Assembly: GCA_002506425.1 (NCBI GenBank)
Contig: DAXO01000023.1
Coordinates: 37,944-51,294 of the forward strand
DNA length: 13,351 nt
DNA from: Methanomassiliicoccaceae archaeon UBA480
GTDB lineage: Archaea; Thermoplasmatota; Thermoplasmata; Methanomassiliicoccales; Methanomethylophilaceae
Direction: 5' to 3'
Shown: piece by piece, positions 1 to 6,612 of the stretch
Position numbering within the stretch: the first letter of the stretch is position 1
How the letters are laid out: the number at the start of each line of letters is the position of its first letter
The notes under the pieces: generated by a model
The model's database searches: none
The model's input: the letters and a program-made list of their open reading frames with translations, nothing else
Told to the model about the DNA's origin: nothing
Program-made: the position numbers and the translations under genes

Positions 1-1
1 A

Positions 2-592
2 TCGGAGGTCGGGGTCCTAGCAGATGAGACGGCCGATGTGGATTTCGTCGCCGCCGACTTGGTAGCCCAGGCGGAGCACGACCCTTCGTCCGCCTGTCTT
101 CTCGTCACCTGCGACCCGGACCTTCCGGACAAGGTGTGGCCCGTCATGGAGAAGATCATCGAGGCCGCTCCCAGGAGGGAGATCATAGAGAAGGCCATGA
201 CCAACTCCGGATACATAATAGCGGAGGACATGGACCTTGCAGTGGAGATCATGAACGGAATCGCTCCCGAGCACCTCTCCATCCAGGTCCGCGACCCGCT
301 CGACGTCCTGGGAAAGGTGAGGAACGCCGGATCCATCTTCGTCGGACCCTTCACTCCCGTCGCAGCAGGAGACTACGCATCCGGAACCAACCACGTCCTG
401 CCCACTTCGGGACACGCCATGACCTGCTCCGGCCTCAATGTTTCCCACTTCATGAAGACCTCGACAGTCCAGATCCTGTCCAGGGAGGGGCTCGCCTCCC
501 TCGCAGGCACCATCGAGACCCTGGCCGAGGCGGAGGGGCTTTACGCTCACCGTGATTCGGTCAAGGTCAGGAAGGCCGAGGAGGACTTCTGA
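2..592 (+). CDS. hisD: Histidinol dehydrogenase, C-terminal part (5' end outside window)
   Basis: Catalyses the last two steps of histidine synthesis, the NAD-dependent oxidation of L-histidinol to histidine through histidinal, in the cytosol. The frame is open from base 2 and gives about 196 residues, roughly the C-terminal 45% of a protein that is usually near 430 aa. Every key residue expected in this part is visible: the AQAEHD motif with zinc/substrate Gln (68-70) and His (77-79), the Glu-His pair of IAPEHL (269-274), the Asp of GDYASGTNH (371-373) and the C-terminal His of AHRDSV (548-550). These correspond to E. coli Q259, H262, E326/H327, D360 and H419. The TGA stop shares one base with the ppk1 ATG, so translation of the two is probably coupled. 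The gene looks intact; the identification is secure from motif content. Confidence 0.96.
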   Translation, partial: SEVGVLADETADVDFVAADLVAQAEHDPSSACLLVTCDPDLPDKVWPVMEKIIEAAPRREIIEKAMTNSGYIIAEDMDLAVEIMNGIAPEHLSIQVRDPLDVLGKVRNAGSIFVGPFTPVAAGDYASGTNHVLPTSGHAMTCSGLNVSHFMKTSTVQILSREGLASLAGTIETLAEAEGLYAHRDSVKVRKAEEDF

Positions 593-3582
593 TGGCGGCC
601 CGCCGTAGCAAGACCGGCGAGGGGCAGGACGGCGCCCCCGATCTGTACGACACAAAGTACTACATCAACCGCGAACTCTCTTGGCTAGAGTTCAACAGGC
701 GCTGCCTCGAAGAGGCGGAGGATACCACAAACCCTCTGCTCGAGAGGGTCAAGTTCCTCGCCATCTGCTACGGCAATCTGGACGAATTCTACATGATCCG
801 CGTGCCGGGAATAATCTCCAAGAACCCCATCCCCGGTCCGGACTACGCATCCGTCAACTACAACATCCTGATGCAGCAGGTCACCGCCAAGGTGGGCGGG
901 CTCGTAGACGAGTACTCCAGCTGCTGGAACGGTCTGAAGGAGGCTCTGGCAGGAGCAGGCATCATGGTCAACAGGGTCGACGACCTGACCCCCGACCAGC
1001 AGGCGTGGATAGCCGAGTTCTACAAGCAGAGGGTCCACCCCCTGCTCACTCCCCTGGCCCTCGATGTCAGCCATCCGTTCCCGTTCATCTCGAACAACTC
1101 GCTGAACATCGCCGTGAGGATGTACGACAAGAACCACGATATCCTCTATGCGAGGGTGAAGGTTCCCATAGGCACCCTTCCCCGTTTCGTTCGCATCCCT
1201 TCGACCAAGGGCGAGCAGTACGTCCTCCTTGAGGACATCCTGGAGAAGCACATCTCGTCCCTGTTCCCCGGACTCGATGTCGAGGGAGCCTATACGTTCA
1301 GGGTCACCAGGAACGCCGATGTGAAGGTCACCATCGACGAGGCCTGCGACTTCATGACCGCCGTCGAGGAGTCCCTCGAGGACAGGGACATCGGGTTCCC
1401 GGTCAGGATGACCGTCGAGAGCACCATGCCCACGGATATGGTCAAGCTGTTCTCCAGGAACCTCAAGATCAGCGACCTCCAGGTACACAGGACCGACGCC
1501 ATAGGTCTGGGAGACCTCTGGGAGCTGGTCGGATTGGACCATCCCAAGCTCAAGGAGAAGCCGTTCGAGCCATACATGCCTCCCGAGCTCGCCGAGGGGA
1601 TGGACATGTTCGAGGCTATCAAGGAGCGCGACTGGATCCTCTACCACCCCTACGAGGCTTTCTCGGCGATCGTCAGGTTCGTCAACGAGTCCGCCGAGGA
1701 CCCGTACGTCCAGAGCATCAAGATATGTCTCTACAGGATCGGCAAGGACCCGTCGCTGATCAAAGCTCTCATGCGCGCCAAGGAGAACGGGAAGACGGTC
1801 TCCGTGCTCATGGAGCTCAGAGCGAAGTTCGACGAGAGCAACAACATCCAGTGGGCGAGGGAGATGGAGAAGATCGGGGTGCACGTCGTTTACGGCCCCG
1901 TGAACCTCAAGGTCCACTCGAAGCTCCTGCAGGTCGTCCGCCTCGAAGGCGACAGGCTCGTCAGGTACACCCATATGAGCTCGGGCAACTACAACACATC
2001 CTCAGCCAAGCAGTATGCGGACATATCGTTCCTCACATCCAACCCCGAGCTTGGAGAGGATGTCGGTGAGCTTTTCAACGCTCTGACGGGATACTTCGGC
2101 CCCAGGATGTACCACCACCTCCTCGTCGCTCCGCTGACGTTGAAGGACTCTCTCCTGAAGAAGATCGAAAGGGAGATCGAGGTATGCGGGAGGACCGGCA
2201 GCGGATACATCGCCATGAAGGCCAACGGCCTCATAGATTCCGATATAATCGCCACCCTCTACAAGGCGTCGATGGCCGGAGTGAAGATCGATCTGAACAT
2301 CAGGGGCCTCTGCTGCCTTCGTCCGGGCATTCCCGGGATCTCAGAGAACATCCGCGTCATAAGCATCGTCGACCGCTTCCTGGAGCATTCCAGGATATAC
2401 TATTTCGAGAACGGAGGAGAGCCCGAGATGTACATGGGCTCGTCCGACATGATGCCCCGCAACCTCCTGGCCAGGGTGGAGATTCTGTTCCCGGTGCTGG
2501 ACAAGAAGATGCTCGAGCTGATCAGGGACGACATCCTCCATATCAGCCTATCGGACAATGTGAAGGCCAGGGAGCTCCAGCCCGACGGAACCTACGTGTT
2601 CGTCCAGAGGGCGGCCGGAGAGAAGAAGATCAGATCTCAGAAGTGGTTCATAGACCACAGGGGATGCTGGCATGGATCCCAAGAGCGATTGCGAGACCAT
2701 AGGATTCATCGACGTTGGAACGAACTCCATCCATCTGCTCGTCGTCAGATTCTATCCTGGAACGTCGGGGACTCCGATCTACCAGGACAAGGAGTCCGTC
2801 CGTCTGGGGAAGAGCCTCTATTCATGCGGCAGGATCGATTCGGAGTCGGTCAGGAAGAGCGCGCTGGTGATCGACCGCTTCGCGGAGATCTCGAGGAATC
2901 TCGGCGCGTCCCGCGTCCTAGCGTTCGCCACCTGCGCAGCCCGCGAGGCCGAGAACGGCTCCGACCTGCTTCGCGCCGTCTCGGACAGCGTGGAGCTCCA
3001 GATCATCCCTGGGACCGAGGAGGCCAGGCTGATCTCCCTCGGGGTTTTCGGCGATTCGGGACCGGGAGTGCGCACCATAGAGATGGACATCGGAGGCGGC
3101 AGCACCGAGGTGATCGTGCGCGAGAAGGGCGAGGACTTGTTCCTGGACAGCCTCAGCATGGGTGCCGTCCGCTACAACTACAGTCTGGGGATAGATTTCT
3201 CCAGACCCGTGTCGCGTTCCGACTATTCCCACATCCTCCGCACCGTCGACATATCGTCGTATCATGCGGTGAGCAAGATAGCATCCCTCCACTTCCGCGA
3301 GGCAGTGGGTTCGTCTGGAACCCTGATATCCCTCGCGGAGGCATGCGCCCTGCGCAGGGGGGACAAGAACGCATCCATCCTGAGGCTGTCCGAGCTCCAG
3401 GATCTGATGGCGGATCTGTGCAGCATGGACGCGGCCCAGCGCCAGTCCATTGCCGGCATAGGCAAGAACCGTACGGACATCATCATCCCCGGAGGGGCCA
3501 TCGCCGAGGAGCTCATGTCGCAGTTCGGCATAAAGGAGATGAGGATCAGCCCCAACGGATTGAAGCAGGGCATGATGTATGA
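592..3582 (+). CDS. ppk1: Polyphosphate kinase 1; frame runs about 300 codons past the family end
   Basis: Reversibly transfers the ATP gamma-phosphate to inorganic polyphosphate. Residues 1-690 are a complete PPK1: N-terminal YINRELSWLEFNRR and NLDEFYMIRVPG, the autophosphorylated His of KVHSKLLQVVR (H442), THMSSGNYN, and the second HKD-type His of FLEHSRIYYFENG (H599). E. coli PPK has H435 and H592 and is 688 aa long. The family end comes after RSQKWFIDHR (about residue 690, near base 2661). No stop follows; the frame continues to TGA 3580-3582 with an Arg/Pro/Gly-rich tail that is only ppx read in another frame. The natural stop was probably lost or miscalled. GAGGAGG at 578-584 lies 7 nt before the ATG and inside hisD. 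The true product is likely about 695 aa. The kinase identity is secure; the 3' boundary is doubtful. Confidence 0.9.
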   Translation: MAARRSKTGEGQDGAPDLYDTKYYINRELSWLEFNRRCLEEAEDTTNPLLERVKFLAICYGNLDEFYMIRVPGIISKNPIPGPDYASVNYNILMQQVTAKVGGLVDEYSSCWNGLKEALAGAGIMVNRVDDLTPDQQAWIAEFYKQRVHPLLTPLALDVSHPFPFISNNSLNIAVRMYDKNHDILYARVKVPIGTLPRFVRIPSTKGEQYVLLEDILEKHISSLFPGLDVEGAYTFRVTRNADVKVTIDEACDFMTAVEESLEDRDIGFPVRMTVESTMPTDMVKLFSRNLKISDLQVHRTDAIGLGDLWELVGLDHPKLKEKPFEPYMPPELAEGMDMFEAIKERDWILYHPYEAFSAIVRFVNESAEDPYVQSIKICLYRIGKDPSLIKALMRAKENGKTVSVLMELRAKFDESNNIQWAREMEKIGVHVVYGPVNLKVHSKLLQVVRLEGDRLVRYTHMSSGNYNTSSAKQYADISFLTSNPELGEDVGELFNALTGYFGPRMYHHLLVAPLTLKDSLLKKIEREIEVCGRTGSGYIAMKANGLIDSDIIATLYKASMAGVKIDLNIRGLCCLRPGIPGISENIRVISIVDRFLEHSRIYYFENGGEPEMYMGSSDMMPRNLLARVEILFPVLDKKMLELIRDDILHISLSDNVKARELQPDGTYVFVQRAAGEKKIRSQKWFIDHRGCWHGSQERLRDHRIHRRWNELHPSARRQILSWNVGDSDLPGQGVRPSGEEPLFMRQDRFGVGQEERAGDRPLRGDLEESRRVPRPSVRHLRSPRGRERLRPASRRLGQRGAPDHPWDRGGQADLPRGFRRFGTGSAHHRDGHRRRQHRGDRAREGRGLVPGQPQHGCRPLQLQSGDRFLQTRVAFRLFPHPPHRRHIVVSCGEQDSIPPLPRGSGFVWNPDIPRGGMRPAQGGQERIHPEAVRAPGSDGGSVQHGRGPAPVHCRHRQEPYGHHHPRRGHRRGAHVAVRHKGDEDQPQRIEAGHDV

Positions 3583-4252
3583 CTACAACATCTCCAACGG
3601 GGGCAAGCTGTTCGATATCAGGAGCTCATCCGTGAGAGCTCTGGCAAGCCGCTGCCAGTACGACAGGAAGCATGCCGAGAACGTGGAGCACAACGCGATG
3701 GTGCTCTTCGACAAGACCGCCGAGCTCGGGCTGCACGATCTGGATGCGAGATGGAGGAGCCTGCTCTCATGCTCCGCCATCCTGCACGATATAGGCGAGC
3801 TCATCAGCTACTCGAATCACAGCGTCATATCGCAGATGATCATCGAGAAGGCCGATCTCCAGGGATTCACCTGTCCGGAGATCCGCGACATGGGCCTGAT
3901 CGTCAGATGCCATCACAAGAAGTTTCCGGGGCCCAAGGATCAGAGGTTCGCCGGTGTGGACAAGGCAGACGTCGTCTCCATCCGCATCTGCGCCATACTG
4001 CTGAAGATGGCTGATTCGATGGACCGCCACCGCAACGGCTCGGTCCGCGGATTCGAACTCTCTCTCGACGGAGACGTCCTCCGTCTGAATATGACCGCCG
4101 ACGAGGATCCGAGCATGGAGATATGGAGCCTGCAGAGGATGTCGGCGGATTTCAGGAAGGTCTTCTCTCTCGACCTTTGCCCCACTGCGGACAATCAGAC
4201 CGACGACGGCCGCATCCCGACTGCCGGCGCGGGTTCCAAGGCGGCGCCTTGA
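2672..4252 (+). CDS. ppx: Ppx/GppA-family exopolyphosphatase with C-terminal HD domain
   Basis: Predicted to remove terminal phosphate from polyphosphate (or pppGpp in some family members). At 526 aa it has the full length of the two-part bacterial GppA/Ppx type. The N-terminal ASKHA phosphatase fold shows phosphate-1 motif DVGTNS (14-19), ATCAAREAEN (86-95), the catalytic-type Glu in GTEEARL (E117), phosphate-2 motif DIGGGSTE (139-146), MGAVRYNY, and GGAI plus GLKQG near 274-300. The C-terminal HD-like domain has H334, LHDIGE (H372, D373), H383 and RCHHKK (H414). The ATG begins exactly where PPK1 should end, with GGGGAT at 2660-2665 as a plausible ribosome site six bases upstream. Placement directly after ppk1 suggests a shared operon for polyphosphate synthesis and breakdown. 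Whether it prefers polyphosphate or pppGpp cannot be read from the sequence; polyphosphate is favoured by the neighbour. Confidence 0.92.
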   Translation: MDPKSDCETIGFIDVGTNSIHLLVVRFYPGTSGTPIYQDKESVRLGKSLYSCGRIDSESVRKSALVIDRFAEISRNLGASRVLAFATCAAREAENGSDLLRAVSDSVELQIIPGTEEARLISLGVFGDSGPGVRTIEMDIGGGSTEVIVREKGEDLFLDSLSMGAVRYNYSLGIDFSRPVSRSDYSHILRTVDISSYHAVSKIASLHFREAVGSSGTLISLAEACALRRGDKNASILRLSELQDLMADLCSMDAAQRQSIAGIGKNRTDIIIPGGAIAEELMSQFGIKEMRISPNGLKQGMMYDYNISNGGKLFDIRSSSVRALASRCQYDRKHAENVEHNAMVLFDKTAELGLHDLDARWRSLLSCSAILHDIGELISYSNHSVISQMIIEKADLQGFTCPEIRDMGLIVRCHHKKFPGPKDQRFAGVDKADVVSIRICAILLKMADSMDRHRNGSVRGFELSLDGDVLRLNMTADEDPSMEIWSLQRMSADFRKVFSLDLCPTADNQTDDGRIPTAGAGSKAAP

Positions 4253-4301
4253 GGCCGGGGGTCTTCCAGGTCCTTATGGCCGCTGATTGGCCGTTTCGGC
4301 A

Positions 4302-4313
4302 AAATAATATAAA
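4302..4313 (+). promoter_or_regulatory. TATA-box promoter upstream of nre
   Basis: An A/T island (AAATAATATAAA) in otherwise GC-rich sequence follows the ppx stop. At the usual archaeal spacing of about 25-30 nt it would start transcription near 4330-4336, leaving a leader of about 100 nt before the nre ATG. A short GCCG-TTT-CGGC stem (4290-4300) lies just upstream and could be a weak ppx 3' end. Confidence 0.6.
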
Positions 4314-4334
4314 CTGCAGCGGGATTCAGAACCA

Positions 4335-4388
4335 AAGCGGAAACCGGTCCCCTTGCAACCGGAAGAGATTCCGAACTGGCTTCCGCTT
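4335..4388 (+). ncRNA. Candidate structured 5' leader hairpin of nre
   Basis: The segment folds on paper into one long hairpin. AAGCGGAA (4335-4342) pairs perfectly with TTCCGCTT (4381-4388). After one A/C mismatch, CCGGT (4344-4348) pairs with ACTGG (4375-4379), including one G-U. An 11-nt by 1-nt internal loop follows, then CGGAA (4360-4364) pairs with TTCCG (4369-4373) around a GAGA tetraloop of the GNRA class. It begins at the predicted transcription start. The loop bases GCAAC (4355-4359) could also pair with GTTGC (4410-4414), which overlaps the next hairpin. I do not recognise it as a known RNA family. It may be a regulatory leader or a small RNA; conservation is unknown. Confidence 0.5.
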
Positions 4389-4412
4389 CACCTATCGGTT
4401 CCGTGGGGCGTT

Positions 4413-4429
4413 GCCTCGCGGAGCGAGGC
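4413..4429 (+). promoter_or_regulatory. Hairpin that sequesters the nre Shine-Dalgarno site
   Basis: GCCTCGC (4413-4419) and GCGAGGC (4423-4429) form a perfect 7-bp, GC-rich stem with a GGA loop. The 3' arm contains GAGG (4425-4428), which lies 7 nt before the ATG at 4436 and is the only good ribosome-binding match there. Closed, the stem would block ribosome entry; opened, it would expose the site. This is a typical arrangement for translational control, but no experiment supports it here. Confidence 0.5.
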
Positions 4430-4435
4430 TCTAGC

Positions 4436-5737
4436 ATGGCAGGTTCCCAATCTTTCTTCGAGAAGGCAGCGGTCAGCAACGGCCCCGTAGTCAAGTCCGG
4501 TCTCTGCTCCATATGCAAAGGCGCCCACAGGCTGTGCGGGAAGGACAGATGCCCCCTGATGGTAAAATTCTACTCTCAGCAGCGCACCCGCCCGCTGATC
4601 GACAGCACGGAACTCGCCGGATCCAGTCCGCCGTCGGTCTTCGTGGGAAGGTACGGCTATCCGAAGATCGACATAGGCCCCCTTATACCTCCAGAATTCG
4701 GAGACACATCCCTGATGGGCACTCCCGAGAGATGGGTCGGCAAGTCGATCGACGAGATCGTGGACTTCAGATTCCGTCTCGTAAGAGGGAAATACAGGAT
4801 AGACGCGACCGATTTCAGGAGATCCGGCCGCATGGTGGACGGAGTGCAGGAGCTTGCCCTGGCGGCGCGTCCCGTTGATGTCGAGACGACGTTCTCGAAG
4901 AAGCCCGAAGGAAGGATCGTGCTCGACGACAACATCGAACCATTCGGACCTTCGGCGAGGATGGAGCGTATGGAGCTCGGGAACGGAAGGCTCGAACGCA
5001 ATCTAGAGAAGAGCTTCTACGACATCGATATGAAGGCGACCGATGCCGTCGTATCCGCATACAGGAACGGCACACTCGTATCGGACATCCAGAAGGCTTT
5101 CTCGGTCGGGACCATGGGCATCGACAGGAACCGCCGCTTCGTCCCGACCCGTTGGAGCATTACCGCGGTAGACGACATAATCGGAAAGGACCTTCTGAAG
5201 ACGACCAAGTGGAACGAGACGATAGACGAGTTCCGCATCTACCAGTGGACCGAGCTCGACAATCGCTGGGCGATCCTGATGATGCCGTGCACCTGGAGGT
5301 TCGAGCTGATTGAGGCATGGTATCCCAACACCACGTGGAATCCCACCGGCAAGACGGTTGATATAATACACGACAGCGAGTTCTTCGACGGCAGGACGGA
5401 GTATGCGCACATCGGAGGATGCTATTACGCGTCAAGGATGGCTGTGAACGAGCTCCTGATAAAGGAGGGCCGCACCGCAGGAGTGGTCATAATGAGGGAG
5501 GCCCATCCAGGATACATCATGCCGGTCGGCGTGTGGAACGTGAGGGAGAACGTCCGCGCCGCGCTCAGGACGGAGCCGTTCCGCTTCGAATCCCTGGATA
5601 AGGCTCTCGACCATGTCGAGGGCATGATGGACATCAAGCGCGACACATGGATCGCCAATTCAGATATCATGAAGGATTGGCTAGTGCAGAGAAGGATCGA
5701 GGACTACTACCGATTCCGAAGGAGACCGTCGAATTGA
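4436..5737 (+). CDS. nreA: Nre-family archaeal DNA repair protein
   Basis: Nre proteins are archaeal proteins linked to DNA damage tolerance that bind the sliding clamp PCNA. This 433-aa product has the family's N-terminal four-Cys zinc-finger-like motif (C24, C27, C34, C39, in CSICKGAHRLCGKDRC). It contains family-style blocks such as GRYGYPKIDIGPLIPP, VDVETTFSKKP and the aromatic-rich core WTELDNRWAILMMP. It ends in QRRIEDYY (418-425), a textbook PIP box (Q-x-x-I-x-x-aromatic-aromatic). I chose ATG 4436 because GAGG is well spaced before it; an in-frame GTG at 4403 would translate through the leader hairpin. The stop overlaps the TTG start of the next gene. NreA versus NreB naming is uncertain, and the biochemical activity of the family is not established. 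Confidence 0.88.
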   Translation: MAGSQSFFEKAAVSNGPVVKSGLCSICKGAHRLCGKDRCPLMVKFYSQQRTRPLIDSTELAGSSPPSVFVGRYGYPKIDIGPLIPPEFGDTSLMGTPERWVGKSIDEIVDFRFRLVRGKYRIDATDFRRSGRMVDGVQELALAARPVDVETTFSKKPEGRIVLDDNIEPFGPSARMERMELGNGRLERNLEKSFYDIDMKATDAVVSAYRNGTLVSDIQKAFSVGTMGIDRNRRFVPTRWSITAVDDIIGKDLLKTTKWNETIDEFRIYQWTELDNRWAILMMPCTWRFELIEAWYPNTTWNPTGKTVDIIHDSEFFDGRTEYAHIGGCYYASRMAVNELLIKEGRTAGVVIMREAHPGYIMPVGVWNVRENVRAALRTEPFRFESLDKALDHVEGMMDIKRDTWIANSDIMKDWLVQRRIEDYYRFRRRPSN

Positions 5738-6525
5738 ACGATACCACTCTGTCTGATTTCACAGGCGAATCCCTCGAATGGGAAGGCCCATTCAGGATAG
5801 TCGAGTGCACCCGCGCATTGGCGCCGTCGGGTCTTCCCGAGATGGATTACGCCCTCAATCCGTACGGCGGATGCGAGCACGGCTGCATCTACTGCTATGC
5901 GCCGGGACACACCCATTCCGATCTCGATACGTGGAGAGTCGTTAGGGTAAAGAGGAACATCGTGGAGCGTCTGTCGCGCGAGCTTCCCTACGTCGACGGC
6001 ACCATCGGCATAGGGACCGTCACAGACCCGTATCAGGCGGCGGAAGGCAGGTTCAGACTCACCCGCGGTTGCCTCGAGGTCCTGTCGGAGAAATGCAGGA
6101 AGATACACATCCATACCAAATCGGACCTCATCCTGAGGGATGCCGACATCCTTTCGGGCATGGACTGCATAGTCGGCATAACGGTCACGAGCACCGATGA
6201 CCGCATCTCCAAGATCACGGAGCCCGGTGCGCCCCTTCCTTCGAATCGCCTAAGAGCGATCGAATCCCTGATCGATTCCGGAATCAGGACATACGCTCTG
6301 GTGGCTCCGGTGATGTCCTCCCTGGAGGGGAGGGAGGCCGATCTGGTCGATGCGTTGAAGGCGACCGGCGTGGAATACGTGATGCACGATCCCCTCAACA
6401 TGACTCTGGTGTACCCTGACCGCATGGCCCGCATGGGGATAGGGGCCTCATCCAAGGCGGATCTCGAGCTGTCGAGGCTTCTCCGGATGAACGGGATGGA
6501 GGGCAACGACGTTTTCCTGATGTGA
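5734..6525 (+). CDS. SPL-type radical SAM protein (COG1533-like)
   Basis: The 263-aa protein carries the radical SAM cluster motif C47-x3-C51-x2-C54 within NPYGGCEHGCIYCYAPGH, which should bind a 4Fe-4S cluster and SAM. It is followed by GTVTDPYQAAEGRFRLTRGCLEVL and IHTKSDLILRD, features of the spore-photoproduct-lyase-like group. That group is named after spore photoproduct lyase, but most archaeal members have no known substrate. I prefer TTG 5734: it overlaps the nre TGA (TTGA) and has GGAG (5721-5724) 9 nt upstream, while the earlier in-frame ATG at 5647 would add residues that are only out-of-frame nre. The coupling with nre suggests a shared job, possibly nucleic-acid repair or modification; this is inference. 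Confidence 0.87.
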   Translation: MNDTTLSDFTGESLEWEGPFRIVECTRALAPSGLPEMDYALNPYGGCEHGCIYCYAPGHTHSDLDTWRVVRVKRNIVERLSRELPYVDGTIGIGTVTDPYQAAEGRFRLTRGCLEVLSEKCRKIHIHTKSDLILRDADILSGMDCIVGITVTSTDDRISKITEPGAPLPSNRLRAIESLIDSGIRTYALVAPVMSSLEGREADLVDALKATGVEYVMHDPLNMTLVYPDRMARMGIGASSKADLELSRLLRMNGMEGNDVFLM

Positions 6526-6547
6526 GACCAGCATTCATCCAATTTCT

Positions 6548-6581
6548 TTTAGTTAGAGAATGTTTTTATAGAAGAACTAAA
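6548..6581 (+). promoter_or_regulatory. Thermosome promoter with inverted repeat around the TATA box
   Basis: The TATA element TTTTTATA (6563-6570) lies about 45 nt before the gene and predicts a start near 6593. TTTAGTT (6548-6554) and AACTAAA (6575-6581) form a perfect 7-bp inverted repeat spaced 20 nt apart, centred on the TATA box. A regulator bound there would control TBP access. The left arm continues into GTTAG (6552-6556), which resembles the half-site reported for the Archaeoglobus heat-shock regulator HSR1, although the orientation of the pair differs. Confidence 0.6.
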
Positions 6582-6600
6582 TTGTAGTACTCAGCATACA

Positions 6601-6606
6601 GGTGAT
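6601..6606 (+). promoter_or_regulatory. Ribosome binding site of the thermosome gene
   Basis: GGTGAT matches the archaeal anti-Shine-Dalgarno complement and sits 6 nt before ATG 6613, which fixes the start. Confidence 0.75.
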
Positions 6607-6612
6607 AATACC

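Noticed and set aside
685..1974. 429-codon minus-strand frame opposite ppk1
   Set aside because: Mirror of PPK1 coding; no recognisable motif.
4319..4340. tRNA T-arm look-alike on the minus strand (GGTTCTGAATCC)
   Set aside because: Loop bases break the TTCRA rule and no acceptor, D or anticodon stem can be drawn.
4335..4392. H/ACA guide RNA reading of the nre leader hairpin
   Set aside because: No K-turn and no ACA box at proper distance; the internal loop is too lopsided.
4403..4435. GTG 4403 as the nre start
   Set aside because: It would put the Shine-Dalgarno hairpin inside the coding sequence and has no good ribosome site; ATG 4436 has GAGG at 7 nt.
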